DNA of 64,000 nucleotides from Tillus elongatus (GCA_964006375.1 OZ023263.1:136582063-136646062); one strand, 5' to 3'. Numbered from the stretch's first letter, positions 46,587 to 59,350 are shown. Numbers and translations: made by a program. The notes: generated by a model from the sequence alone, not told the origin.

Positions 46587-48028
46587 TATGATAAGAAGCC
46601 TAATGCAGGTTTTGATATATTAATTAAAAGTGGTATATTGAAAAATTGAAAATAGTAAAATTAAAAATTATGTATTTTGGTAGTGAGAATGAAATAATTA
46701 ATTATAAGAAAATTAATTATATTAGATTAGATTAAATATAAACTAAGACAATTAAAAAGTATTGAGAATTGTATGTAAAAGTGATTAACAAGTAATTATA
46801 AGAAAGTTCAAAACGTTAGATTAGTTTAGTGCAAACAGACAGTTAAAAATTTAAACTTGACGCATATGAACATAGTGATTGTACTCACCTATTTAAATTG
46901 CAGTGGTTTATTAAATCATGAACTTTCAAGGAAGTTATTGTTTTAACTAATTTGTGAATGAACAGCAACCATTGAACTATATAAAAAACCATTTGCGAGT
47001 TTTAGAAGAACAGAAATGTAATTGGTTGAGAATTAATTTATCATGTACGGCATTCTCGATTAGCGAGGAGAACTGTTTTTAAGACGGAAGCGAAAACCAA
47101 GCTTCACAATCAACCCTAGTGTTATAATCAAAATTATATAAAAAACTTGGAGTAAAATCCATGATAAATGACTAAAACAACAGTGTATAACCAACGTTCT
47201 TGTTGCACATGCTTTTGTAACGAAGAATAAACCCCGACAGTAAATAACTATACGTAGCTGAAGTGACGCCTCTGGCCGATAAGGTATTTATCAACAAAGT
47301 TGCAACTTTAACATAATGATCGTAACTACTGATCGAAACAACTTAAAAGCAATAACACATTGTCAATTGGAACAGTAATAGATATTGAAATGTCATTTTA
47401 AGTCTAAAATCCTATAATAATAGAGTTTATAACGTTAGAACAAGGATACTAGTATAAATCACCATAGATGTCGTTACTTTACACTAGTGATAATGTTAAA
47501 TTGAAATATCATCCATTTTGCATCGAAACCGTTGCCATAGAAAAGATAAATTGAATCTAGAGAAAAATCTAACAGTTTGCAAAAGAAAATAGAGCGGCAA
47601 ATATAATCAATAAATAGTCAGTTCGAACTGCAAGCTAATGTTAAAAGTAATTTTATGAATTTAAATGGCCAATAGCCATAAATGTTAAGGGATCCAGTAA
47701 GAAAATTAATGTAAAACCAGAATTAAATTGTCATGCTGGATTAATTTATTAATATTGTGGTCAAATTGTTCAATTATAAAACAGACATTAATAGAAGTTT
47801 AAATGTTTTAAATTGTTATGTATTGTATTTCAGTGCATAACAAGGTACATAATTTAATAAAAAGTTCTGCAGAAAATTTAGGTATAAAAAGGGTAAAGGT
47901 AACAATTTTCAACTGCATCTCATTAAATTCCTGCAGAAAGGAGTCAACATAAAGCCGTGGACAAATAAGAAGCAAATAAGATTAATAAAAAGGTAAATTT
48001 ATTCAAATACTCTTATAAACATAAATTA

Positions 48029-48264
48029 GTACACTTGGAGAACACCCAAATCACCACAACACATATTTCAGAGACCTTACGATCGTTTCGTAGACAAAGT
48101 CTACATCTTCAGAGGAAGAAAAATTCTGAGAATTTTTCTTCCTCTGAAGATGTAGACTTTGTCTACGAAACGATCGTAAGGTCTCTGAAATATGTGTTGT
48201 GGTGATTTGGGTGTTCTCCAAGTGTACTTATTAGTGCTCATCACAGGTTCCAGTTTTCACATAG
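48029..48264. mobile_element. Palindromic insertion with hammerhead-like arms
   Basis: 236 bp present only in unit 2. A perfect 100-bp inverted repeat (48028-48127 and 48129-48228, one-base spacer) is followed by a 36-bp tail containing AGTGCTCATCACAGGTTCCA. The sequence TAAACATAAATTA stands at 48016-48028 and again at 48265-48277 but once in unit 1, a 13-bp target duplication. Each arm contains CTGAAGATGTAGAC-TTT-GTCTACGAAAC, which fits the CTGANGA ... stem II ... GAAA order of a hammerhead ribozyme apart from one extra base. Tail and arm relate it to the repeats at 19915-20024 and 26405-26775. The target duplication length suggests target-primed reverse transcription, perhaps a Penelope-related or retrozyme-like element. 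Confidence 0.8.
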
Positions 48265-48519
48265 TAAACATAAATTATTTTAATATTGGTTATAATTCTT
48301 CACATTAACAAAATTTTTACTTACATATATACATATAGGTGTTCTAAAAGTGTCAGATTTTGATTTATGAATTAAATTAAATAATATATTGAACCCTATA
48401 ATCAAATAATCAATAAATAAAGAAATGTAAAGGCGCTCAACTATATAAAATTTGAGCCTCATAAATATAAAACATAATACGCTTTATAATATCAAGTATT
48501 CAAATATAGGAGTCTAAAA

Positions 48520-48522
<3 letters not shown>

Positions 48523-48608
<86 letters not shown>
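48523..48608. repeat. (TA)n tract (unit 2)
   Basis: A TA run equivalent to 43614-43706. Confidence 0.97.
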
Positions 48609-48614
<6 letters not shown>

Positions 48615-49795
48615 TCCCAAGTTATTTTAACTGGAAGCTGGGAGTTCCTACGGTACACAATTATTCTAAAACACTAGTGGTATTACCAAAACAGCTGGGA
48701 GCGAGAAAAATTATATTGTTATTATAATCCCTGGTTATACGGTGTGTGCCTAGACAGAATAAAATGAATATAAAAATATATGGGGCCGACAACACTCTGT
48801 CAATTTTGTTTGGGTGAAACTGGGCATTAGGCACACCTGTACGGAGAAATGCGGAAAAATAAAAATGAAATTGGAATGGGTGCCCGGGCTAACTAGCGGG
48901 GACAGCTGTATATAAAATTGGCCAAAAACAAACCGGGAAATATAAGGTATACACGGTTAAACTTAAAGTTTTGTTACTTACCAAAGTTCAAACATAGACT
49001 GTATGAGACTCGGCCTGAGCGGAACTGCAAACTAAACTCAATTTACTTGCTCGGTGGACCTGCTTTTATATGGAAAAAATTAGGTATCCTTGTTTTATCT
49101 AGAAGTTTTATTTTCTTTGTTTAACTCACAGGGGGCGTAAAAATGTTAAAGTGAAAATTTGCTAAATTTTGTATATTTATTTGTGTAATCTAATTGATAA
49201 TGCGGCGGAATTTCATTTATCAAATTCTTAATGATAAAAGGAGATATTTTGTATTGGATTTTTCGTTTACACTGGCAATTTAAGAATATATATTTATTAA
49301 TAATAAAAATTAACAGGATTGTCAGAGTGGTGTTACGGTAGCGACCTTCAAATTTATTGCAATGGGACTGGAGTTTCATTACAGTTCTTTCGTGTAAATA
49401 GTAAATAGTAAATCACACGTCGAGCTGTAATATTTGAAAACTATCTTTGTATATGTGTTGACACTAAAATTTAAAAAAAAAAAGTTTTCTGTACTTAAAA
49501 GTAACCACGATGTCAAATCTACATTTGCCAAACAGACTAGCGATTCTCAACATATGCCCACAAAAACATCGCATAAAATCATGACATTTTAACATGATAT
49601 GGGCAAACTTGACTTTCTGGAAATTTTAGAGATAAAAACAGACATACAAGACAACTGCCTTATTTTACATACAGACTTGGAGACTGCTTATCTGGCTTCA
49701 CTGTTGGGTTTCGTTTCTGTGTGTGTAGGACGTAGCCAGCGCGTAAGCTAACTAAACGTTGAAGAACATCCTAGAACGTCTAGGATTCAAAATCC

Positions 49796-51259
49796 ATGAA
49801 AAAGACATCTATGATTTCAAAACATCATAAAAAACCGGTTTGGTGGGATCTTGAATGCAACGAGTTGATAACCAAACGAAAGAAAGCTTTACAAGAATAT
49901 ATGAAAATATCAAACTGGGAAAACTTTCTAAAACATAAACAAACTGAATCTTTCGTTAAAAAAAAATTCAAAGATAAAAGTAGACTCGCATGGAAAAAAT
50001 TTGTGAGCACTTTAAACAAAAGTACTTCAATCACAGAAATTTGGAATTTTGGTAAAAAAATTAACGGAAAATACACAAACAGTGCACCAAAATTTCCAGA
50101 TGAGGACAAGGCAAGGACATTCTTATAAGAAATAGCTCCACTGCGAGCTTGCTTACCAAATTGTTCCTTTTAACATGTCTCACAATTTCAGGAAATTGAA
50201 GAGGAAATAACTATACAAGAGCTCAAGACTGCAATGAAATCCACAAAAAATTAAGCACCAGGTAAAGATAAAATCACTTACTGTATTTTAGCAAACATGA
50301 GTGATTTAGCAAAAACAGTTCTACTGACAATATACAATAACTGGTGGGTCAAAGGTGAATATGTCGAAGAGAAGAAGGAGATTATTGTTTGCCTATTGCT
50401 GAAACCAAAGAAAGACTCAAGTAAAATAACGTCATACAGGCTTATATCCTTACTTAGTTGCATTACGAAGACATTCAAAAGAATAATAAAAACAAGACTG
50501 GAGCGGTTCTGTCAAAAAAATGGAATACTGTCACCTCAACAGTATGGTTTTAGAAAAGGAGTAGGCACAATGGAAGCTGTGAGTCATCTGGTGTCGGATA
50601 TGCAAAGCGCATTTACAAGAAACGATTATGCCATATGTATATTTGCAGATTTGAGATGTGCCTATGATTACGTTAACCTCCACATATTATTTAATGATCT
50701 CAAAAATTATAATATACCTCATAATGTAGCATTAAACATTGTTAGTCTATTCCACGAAAGAAAAATCTACGTAAGGGACAATAACAATCAATCCCACGGT
50801 CCAAGAATATTAAGAAGGGGCCTACCACAGGCCTCTTTGCTTAGCCCAATTCTGTTTAATCTATACTCCATAAGTTTACATGATAAAGTGGGCAGAAAAG
50901 TTCGCTGCATACAATCTGCAGATGATATATGCATTTACACAACAGCACCAACATACAATTAATGCTTAACGGAAATGAGAAGTGCAATATTCTCGTTAAA
51001 GGCATGGAGCCTAGAAAAGCAGCTACAAATTAATTTGGAAAAAACGGCAATCATGGGACTCACTAGGCACCGTATTCATTGGCCACAATGTAGCCAGACA
51101 GACCAGATTGATATAAAGTTAGTAAACACATACAAATATTTGGGAATCACAATAGACAGCAAGCTTTTATGGACAAAACATGTAGAATGCCTTGTAGCAA
51201 AGTGTGAGCGAGGTATTAATTTACTAAAAATGACCATAAATTGTAAATTTTTGTTTTAA
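49796..51259 (+). pseudogene. LINE pre-RT region and reverse transcriptase
   Basis: KPVWWDLECNELITKRKKAL (WW motif) and RLAWKKFVSTLN (49796-50128) are followed, after stops near 50130-50290, by an open 221-codon RT: ITSYRLISLLSCITKTFKRII, LSPQQYGFRKGVGTMEAVSHL, CIFADLRCAYDYVN (motif A, D present), LRRGLPQASLLSPILFNLY (motif B, PQA for PQG) and CIQSADDICIY (motif C reads SADD rather than YADD). A second part (50975-51259) has LQINLEKTAIMGL and NTYKYLGITIDSKLLW. Stops separate the parts. Confidence 0.82.
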
Positions 51260-51261
51260 AT

Positions 51262-51775
51262 TTCAACAACACACCACGAGGGCTTAGAGCCTAAATACTA
51301 TCGTACCGTCGGTGTTGACAAGGAGGAAAGAGGCAACTTGTTTATTCTGGACTTGAAGGTTTGGAGGTTCGGAGGAGAAGGAAAAACATGTGCCGGCAGG
51401 GAATTCCACAACTTGGAAATCCTCGGGACAAAAGAGCGGGCATAACAATATGTTCTATGTCTGATGACCTGGACAGTCAAATGGTGCATTCGCTCTGTTC
51501 CCCTGGTAGATCTGTTGGGGGCGGCAGGTGGGGAAACTATGGAGAAAAGCTCCTCTGAGCAGTGCCCGTGCAGATATCTATAAAAGAGAGAGAGAGAGAG
51601 AGGTCACCAACGGCGCGTCGGTGGGCAAGGGATGGCAGCCTTTGGGTGAGGGTAGGGTCACCGATGAGACGTATAGCTCTCTTTTGAATGGAGTCCAGGA
51701 TAGCGAGTGTAGAAGCGGCAGCTACACCCCAGATGTGGGAGCAGTATTAGAGGTTTGGCCTTATTTGTGAAGTAT
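51262..51775 (-). mobile_element. 3' end of another LINE inserted in the first
   Basis: The minus strand encodes the end of a Jockey/CR1-like RT protein: CSHIWGVAAASTLAILDSIQK, RAIRLIGDPTLTQRLPSLAH, then after a (GA)n-associated shift near 51590 LYRYLHGHCSEELFSIV and YARSFVPRISKLWNSLPAHVF with NLQTFKSRINK to the stop at 51298. It lies between two halves of the plus-strand LINE, so it inserted later. Confidence 0.75.
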
Positions 51776-51789
51776 ATAAGGTATAGAGA

Positions 51790-52800
51790 TTAGCTGGTGA
51801 AAAGTATTTGTATATTTGTAAATGGGGAGCAGATGTCAATGTAACCCTTCTATTCTATAGAACATACATAAGATCCATTCTGGATTATGGTAGTATTGTT
51901 TATGGCAGTGCATGCAAATCAAATATAAAAAAGGTAGAACGAATACAACTTAAAGTCCTTAGAATAGCAATCGGGGCAATGAAGTCAACACCGATAGATA
52001 TTGTATTTGCTGAAGCCCTAGAACCCCCGATGCATATAAGAATAATATATTTGGCGGAAAAATGCATGCTAAAATTGAGAAGTACAGATCAAGAGTTGGT
52101 AGATCAATTACATACTTTAGTTATTGAAACTTTGACGAACAAATATTGGAAAAATAAGAGCAAACCACCACTTATTTAGGCATATTATAATACATTAATG
52201 TACGAACATATTATAGCACCACCAGTAACACTTAACGTACCGTTTAAATCTATGGTACAGCCAATGCAGGTACACATTCCTGAGTGCACTGACAATCCAT
52301 TATTAAATCAAATTATATTTAAGAAGATAATACACGGTAAGTTCTTAGACTATTTGTGTATTTATACCGATGGATTCAAAAGTAAAAAGGGAGTGGGAGC
52401 AGCTTATTTAATAGAAAAACGAAAAACTCACGATATGTTTAAACTAGCGGATTTAACATCTATACATACAGCAGAACTATACGCGATAGAAAAAGCAGTT
52501 AACTGGGTGGTGGAGAACCAAGTAGAAAAGGCTTTAATTAGCACTACACTCCCAATCAGCTGCTAAAACAATACAATACAGTCACGTGCATATTATTAAC
52601 CATCCATCGTTGGGAAACATCAGGAAAAATATTTGTGAACACCCTAATATCAAGGTGACTTTCTTATGGGTTAAAGCTCACAGTAATATACAGGGTAATG
52701 AAGATGTAGACCAACTATCGAAAATAGCATCAACTCAGGGGCACTATCAGGTTATAAAACTACCATACACAGAATTTGTATTTGACATTAAAGAGTCTGC
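51790..52800 (+). pseudogene. LINE RT C-terminus and RNase H
   Basis: YICKWGADVNVTLLFYRTY and SILDYGSIVYGSA resume the LINE after the insertion, followed by LKVLRIAIGAMKSTPIDIVF and EALEPPMHIRIIYLAEK. The RNase H begins CIYTDGFKSKKGVGAAY (Asp) near 52360, with SIHTAELYAIEKAV (Glu) near 52470. After a break, VTFLWVKAHSNIQGNEDVDQL lies near 52660-52720. The AD-S motif between them is lost in the broken stretch near 52545. Confidence 0.78.
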
Positions 52801-54440
52801 ATGCCAGATCCCCCTCGAACCGCCCCATTTTATGCAGGTGTTTCTTGACAGCCATGTGTCCCGTCAAGAGCCCTGTTATGTTCCTAAGCTGTCCTCTGCT
52901 AAGATTTAGCAGCTCCACAGCTCTATTTGAACTGGGTTCCTCAATTACTGACTTCCCATGTTTGAACCATGGACAGTCTGCCCAGTACACCTTATGTTCG
53001 TTTCTGACCCAGGACTTAACGGATCCTTTGGCAGCGCTCTTCGTCACGCCCTGGACCGGTTCTGGTCCCATAAATCGTTCTGATGATCCTCCCTTCGCGA
53101 GACTGTTAGCTTCTCCATTGCGTTTGACCCCCGAGTGAGCCGGCACCCAGATGAGCGTGACCTCATTCTGCACAGCCAGGTCGCTCGCCTCGCCTTGGCA
53201 TTCACTTACGAGCCTGGAATTTACCCGTGGGATACTTACGGCCTTAAGGGCTGCCTGGCTGTCTGTGACTATGAGGATCCCCTTGTTGGTGTAGCCCCGC
53301 CTCTTCTTCTCTCGCACGCAGTGCAATGTGGCCTACATTTCGTCCTGAAAGACCGTTGCATGAGCTTCGAGGGAAATACTGTGACCTACCCTCGGTCCTT
53401 CCGAATAAACGCCTGCCCCCGTCCCACGCTCCCCGACAGATCCGTCCGTGGACCAGACGAGCGCATCCCGTGGTGGGCCAGGCGGGTCCCCACGCCATGC
53501 TTCGCGGTCGGGATTTCTACTGTAAACTTGTTTTCCCGGCAGATTCGCGGGCTCGCGAAGTCTGACCTCATTTCAAGCATGGGCCCCTTCACGATCCTGA
53601 ATTTTGCAGTGGCTCATGCAGCCTGGGTTGATCTTCAGTCTATCATTACAGGCTAGTCTGTCCTAGCTGGCCTCCCCCATGATAACTAAGTGGGGGCAGC
53701 TCTAGCAACACCTCCATGGCGGCTGTTGGGGTTAAAGTCATGGCCCCTGTGATGCCGAGGCAAGCCATACTTTGGATCTTGCCTAGTTTTTGTTTGTCAC
53801 TTCATTGTGTCACCTTAGGCCACCAGACCAGTGCCGCGTATGTTAACGATAGACTGACTACCCTTATGTACAGCCAGTGAGCTATACTAGGTTTTAGTCT
53901 CCACGTTTTTTCATATAACCGTCTAGTGACGGCTAGGATCATAACTGCCTTACGCAGTATTTTTTTAACGTGACCATTTCAGGTTAGCTTAGAGTTCAAG
54001 ACGACCCGAAGCTATTTAACGTCCCTGACCATTGAGATGTTCCTACCGTATAGTGACAGTTCTGTGGCCCTCCCACTTCCTCCTCCTCGTAAACGGTATG
54101 ACGGTTGCTTTCTCGGGGCTCACCCCGAGACCTTGGCCAACCGTCTACCTTTGCACCACGTTCAGTGCTGTCTGCATACGCTCCCACACTGACTGTGTAA
54201 CCTTTCCTCGGACTATAATGACAATGTCGTCCGCATTGCCCTGTACCTCCTGCCCCCCACCCGAAAGCCTCCCTAGCTGCTCTGTATGCATATTATCCGC
54301 AGCGTAGGGGATATGCGTCCAGTACACCGCCCCAAATGTGCCGGTCGAGCAGTTTTTCTTTTGTTTTTAGCAAGAAGGACATAAGACCTATTGGCCCCAG
54401 GGACTTTGCCTGGTCTCTTGGAGTTAGTTGACCAACTAAC
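52800..54440 (-). mobile_element. LINE with RNase H (minus strand), broken
   Basis: Read leftward: RT fingers (GPIGLM, SFLLKTKEKLLDRHI, about 54430-54345), a deletion that joins them to the segment before motif C, then GNADDIVIIVRGK (motif C region, NADD for YADD) near 54220, then thumb scraps. The RNase H follows with GPRTDLSGSV (shifted) near 53450, ILIVTDSQAALKAV near 53265, VTLIWVPAHSGVKRNGEANSLA near 53155 and a C-terminus with LRNITGLLTGHMAVKKHLHKMG (52880-52810). The layout is that of the LINE at 31258-34422, and many motifs are shared. It stops at about 52800 against the plus-strand LINE. Confidence 0.75.
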
Positions 54441-55534
54441 CTGTGAAATCATCGATAATAAAAGTGATGGATCTAGTAACTTATCTATCAGTACCCTTCT
54501 CATTTTGTAAGCAGGTTTTGATACTTGCAAAGAACATTGACGCCCGTGGTACTAAATTTGACTCAACGAACCTAACAAATATTGTCTCCCGCACGGAGAC
54601 AAACTATAAGAATGCTGATACTGTTACTATTACTACATAATGCATTAGTTATTTCCTCCGGTTATACAATAATAATTATGTCTATGGGGTCCTGTTTTCG
54701 TGGCTGTCAACCGAGTGTTAACACTGATCTTAGAATATGATTTACCGATATACTGATTTTCTATTTTATGCAAAATTGTATTGTTTTAAGTCATAACTCA
54801 CAATTTTCATTTATAACCATCGTCCAATATTTATTTGCAATACTTGATATTTATATCTATATTTTAAATATGCTAGGTTAGCTAAAAGTCATTACCTCAC
54901 AATTTTCGTTTCTAACCTTCATCCAATATTTATTTTCAATACTTAATATTTATATCCATATTTTAAATATGTTAGGTTAGTTAAAAGTCAGTAAACGGTA
55001 CATAACAAGTGCAAGCCACGAAGCGTAGAAATAATGCGCTTGTCAAGCTTGTTTCCATCCATAACATTTTGTGTTAACTAGAGCAGTCATGACGACCTAG
55101 TTCCTTTATATTTTTATCTACCATTTATTTAAATAGCATAGCAGTGCAGGTAACGTCATCTGTCTTTGTCCAACATTGTAGATATTGCATTACAGAATCT
55201 GAAGTAATGTCGACGATTATTGTAATATTAATTCCGAATAACTTTGTTTTCGCTTTAATTTACTAAAACCATAAGTACCTAGGTACCCTAGGTATTATAC
55301 TTATATTAGTTTGCGGTAGGTGTATTTCTTCTTGAAATAACTTTGTTTTATTTTGGTAATACAGTACCTACATGCATTGATTAGAAACCTGAATTTGATG
55401 GACACAACTACTTTCTTATTTGTTTGATTGGATGTAACTACATTCACAGTGGAAGGCATTTGTTAAAGTTATGTTAAAATTAAAACTTGGGTTATTATTT
55501 ACCTAATACCGGGATCGGTTTCAATGTTTATATA
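54441..55534. other. AT-rich sequence without a recognised gene
   Basis: Contains one tandem duplication (54791-54987); otherwise nothing supportable was seen. Confidence 0.6.
54791..54987. repeat. 98-bp tandem duplication
   Basis: Two head-to-tail units, 54791-54888 and 54889-54987, about 88% alike by eye, each with CCAATATTTATTT and TTTTAAATATG(C/T)TAGGTTAG. Confidence 0.85.
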
Positions 55535-58500
55535 CAGGGTGTTTGGCGAGTCGCGTTCATTAGAGGTTTATGACCTTCTAGTCCGAATACGACAGAGAAA
55601 AAAGGGTTTGGCCATAAGCGGCTATGTGAAAGCACAATAAATTACTTTTAAGCACATGGTACTTACGGTTATACCGGAAGTATCATGTACTATCGTTATT
55701 TTAAATACAACACTCTATATATTATGGCAGTTTTAGATTCCGCATTGAATTATAGAATAAATTTTATAAAAGCACCATGTGTCAAAAATGTGACGTTTTC
55801 AAGTTATTTCGATTTTTTTGGAAATTTTTAAAATGTCACTACCATGTTTGATAAAACATTTCTCCGCTATTAGACAAGATCGGAGATTCTACCTTAGTGA
55901 GTGAGCTAAAAAAGTTTAGTTCTAAGGATGCGGTGGACAATATCTTTAAGAACTTATACATAGCATTCTATACTAAGCATCCAACTTGTACAACTTTTCA
56001 TTCATAACTTGATAATTTTAAATAGAACACCCTATATTTGTTTAGGTCATCTTATTGGCCATTTAAATCTCTTTGAAAATTGTTAACACTTCTCTATACC
56101 TATCTTTTACCATTTCTGAGATATGTCGATTTTTCTGTTATATTTGGGTGCAGACATCAGATATCTGGTCATACTTAGTTTCCTATGACTGAAAATGTCA
56201 AAAACAGGGTGAAATTCAACTGACACTTCCTATAGTCAGGTTATAAAATAAACGATGTGACTTGTGTCTAAACTCGCTCACAATTCTGAAATATCGTTGT
56301 GTATAATTGCAATAAGTTTGCCGCAATATATCGACAGAAGAAGTTTGCGCATAGTAGAAATAATGATATGGACTATTTAACTCTCAACAAGGGAGACGTG
56401 TGTATACCGAGCTGCAAAGGTAAACTACGAACAATGGCTATGAAGCGGTGGCGAAGAAATCTGGCATTAACATGTATTTAGCTTCGCTGACATAGGAGAA
56501 AGTATATAATCCATTTTAATTCCCATCCCATAGGCGCTATTCTGTTTATAAAAATTAGTCCATTTCAATTGAAACACTTTAATCTCTTTAAACACTTGAA
56601 TGGGACTGCAGTCTAGCTACAGTCGACATCTATCCGCTTTATTATTTTATAAAACCTATATCTGGGGTTGTATTGTATTTCTACGAAACTGCTAGATTCG
56701 GTTGTGAATGATGTCGAATTTGAACTGCTTTATGAAGGAGCGGGAGGTCTAGTATTTTCGCGTGTTCGGATTGAAACGGTTGTGCTGTATAGCGTTCTAT
56801 TTTAATTGATAGTAGTTATAAGTGGCGTATGTGAATATATACTGGAGCTCGGTTCGGTAGGGATGCGTCACTTCTTATATCTTGGAACCAGACTTTCATT
56901 GTAGCTGCTTGTTGTCAACGTTTTTAGATATATAGATTTTTCTGTTACATTATGTTAAACTTTTCTCACTTATCTGAAATCTTCAATTATCTAAAATCCT
57001 CATTTTTTTAATCTGGCTTTGTCTTATGCATTAAATTCAACAAATTTTGCTGTGGTTGTAAAATAAATAGGCATTAGTAAAAAAGACAAAGAACACGAAC
57101 AAGAACATTATTTTTATAAACTTTTAACAAAAATAATAAATATCAAACGTAAAAATAAACCATAGGTAGGTAGAAGCTTATAGGAAATTTTCAATGTGTC
57201 TCCCGTTCCTGTCGAGACATTTCAAAATTCTCGAATTTACTTCGTGTGAAGTTGCTTTACTTATTTCGTGTAGATCTAGTCCTTGAAAGGCCTCGAAGAT
57301 CCGTTGAATAAGTTCATCGCGTGTACTCACTGGAGTAGCATAGACTTTACTCTTTATCCTGTCTCAGAGATAAAAATCACACGGTGTTAGATCTGGTGAT
57401 CTTGGCGGTCATCTGCAGTGGCCGTTGCGGCCTATCCATCGGTCTTCAAACATCTTATTTAGTTCCTGATATACTTCACTCGAGCAATGAGAGGAAGTCC
57501 CGTCTAGTTGATACCAGCAACTAAATAATGTATTTCAATAAAATCTGTTACTATGTTTCTAAGAATCTCCAACAAATACCTCTGAGAATTTAAGTTTCCG
57601 CCATAAATGTAATAATACACAACATTGTCACAAATTAAAGAAAAAACATTGAAACTAAATATGTTTTGGAAATTTCGATGTCTCGTTAAATGCGGGTTTT
57701 TTCTAGCCCAATAATGCTCTTTCTTGCGATTGACAATACCCTCTCTATCAAACCTAGACTCGTCTGTCCATATTTTTTTTTCAAAAATGAAGGATCTTCT
57801 TGAATCTTTATTAATAAATCTTCATAGAAGTTTATCCTTTGTTGGTAGTCACTGGGGTGGAGTTCTTGTACTAGCTGAAGTAAGAAATTATGCATATTGT
57901 GTTTCCTCAATATTTTGTGTATTGCCCAGATAGATAAACCCAAACCTTGATGCCCACTTCTTAACAAACTTTGTGGATATGCTTCAAAATATGCAAGAAC
58001 TATAATTTCATCCATTTCATTGTCTTCAATTTTGTAACGTTTAACAACGCGTCGTGTCGGTATTATTCCATGACTTGCCCACTTGCTTATAATTCTGTTG
58101 AATTTTGTTCCATTCATTGGAGCCAAATGAGGGAATCTGTTGTTAAATGTTCGAAATCTTCTCTCAACTATTCTGTTACATTCACCATATATTGAAAACA
58201 AAATGAAAACATCATCTGCAGAATAACGAAAATAAAAAAGTATTGTTATCCATATTATTTTAGCACTTCTGATAACAAAAAATAAGAACAAGCATGCAAC
58301 AATAACACCGCCTAGGAAGTGTCAGTTAAATTTCACTCTGTTTTTGACATTTTCAGTCAAAGGCAACTACGTATGACCAGATATCTGATGTATGCGCCAA
58401 AGTATAACAGAAAAATCGATATATCTCAGAAATGGGAAAATGTAGGTAGAGGGAAGTGTGAACAATTTTCAAAGGGATTTAAATGGCCAATAAGATGACC

Positions 58501-58942
58501 TAAACAAATATACGGTGTTCTTTTTAAAATTATCAAGTTATGAATGAAAGAAGTTGTTCAAGTTGGACGCTTAGTATAGAACGCTATGTATAAGTTCTTG
58601 AAGATATTATCCATCGCTTCCTTCGACCTAAACTTTTTTAGCTCGCTCACTAAGATAGAATCTCCGATCTTGTTTAATAGTGGAGATATGTCTTATCAAA
58701 CATGGTAGCGACATTTTGAAAATTTTCGAAAAAATCGAAATAACTTGAAAACGTGACATTTTTGACACATGGTGTCTTTATAAAATGTATTCTAGAATTC
58801 GATACGGAATCTAAAACTGCAATAATATATATTGGGTGTTTTATTTAAAATAACGATAGTACATGGTACTTCCGGTATAACCGGATGTACCATGTCCTTA
58901 AAAGTAATTTACTTTGCTTCCACATAGCCGCTTATGGCCAAA
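55535..58942. mobile_element. Tc1/IS630-like transposon with long terminal inverted repeats
   Basis: The left inverted repeat (55535 to about 56233) starts CAGGGTGTTTGGCGAGTCGC after TATA. The right one (58311-58942) matches it inverted over about 630 bp, including GTTTGGCCATAAGCGGCTAT at the outer part and AAGTGTCAGTT at the inner end. The outermost 65 bp or so of the right repeat are missing, replaced by a (TA)n tract. A broken transposase lies between, nearer the right end. Confidence 0.85.
57190..58225 (-). pseudogene. DDE transposase (DUF4817 N-terminus, IS630/mariner superfamily)
   Basis: The N-terminus with YSADDVFILFSIYGECNR and RFRTFNNRFPHLAPMNGTKF is a helix-turn-helix domain. IVLAYFEAYPQSLLR, SIWAIHKILRKHNMHNF and LVQELHPSDYQQRINFYEDLL follow. 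A frameshift in a poly-A run near 57770 precedes IWTDESRFDREG (first Asp). Further down, LDGTSSHC (second Asp), RWIGRNG and PPRSPDLTPCDFYL (third Asp) appear in alternating frames, then the C-terminal YATPVSTRDELIQRI to about 57190. The upstream residues to 58291 do not belong to the family. Several shifts and stops make it inactive. Terminal repeats at 55535 and 58942 bound the element. Confidence 0.82.
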
Positions 58943-58949
58943 CTTAATA

Positions 58950-58954
58950 TATAT

Positions 58955-59050
<96 letters not shown>
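58950..59050. repeat. (TA)n tract
   Basis: A 101-bp TA run (one GATA near its start) replacing the outer right end of the transposon and joining a paired-arm fragment. Confidence 0.96.
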
Positions 59051-59052
<2 letters not shown>

Positions 59053-59350
59053 AACCGATAACTGAAAAAATAATTAACCAAGGGATGAAACTCGGCAGGT
59101 ACCTTTCTTTTATTAATGGCTTCGATGAGTTCGTTAGCTAGGAAAATCGGACGAGGTTTTCCGGAAAAATTTTGAGTTTTCTTTTTAAAAAAAATTTTCT
59201 CCGAAAATTACAGACATTTTAATGAAATTTTGTGGATATATTTCCTTGGGAAGGATCTTACTACATACGAAAATTCAACTTTCTAAGTTTATAGAAAATT
59301 GAGTTTTTCAAATTTTGAGTTTTCTTTTGAAGTGCTGAAAGAAATTAAAA
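59051..59350. repeat. Arm of the paired-arm family
   Basis: Starts CCAACCGATAACTGAAAAAA and contains ATTAATGGCTTCGATGAGTT and TTTATAGAAAATTGAGTTTT, the same order as the arm at 34526. Confidence 0.75.

Larger units (their letters stand above)
49780..52800 (+). mobile_element. LINE with RNase H (plus strand), interrupted and truncated
   Basis: Begins within the region before RT and ends at about 52800, where it meets another LINE in the opposite strand. A foreign LINE 3' end (51262-51775) splits the RT thumb from the C-terminal part. Its sequence is close to the minus-strand LINE remnant at 28930-30720, so both probably belong to one family of I/Jockey-group elements. Domains are listed separately. 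Confidence 0.8.

Noticed and set aside
54961..54980. TTAGGTTAG as a possible insect telomere repeat
   Set aside because: It appears once per 98-bp duplicate and is not in an array.
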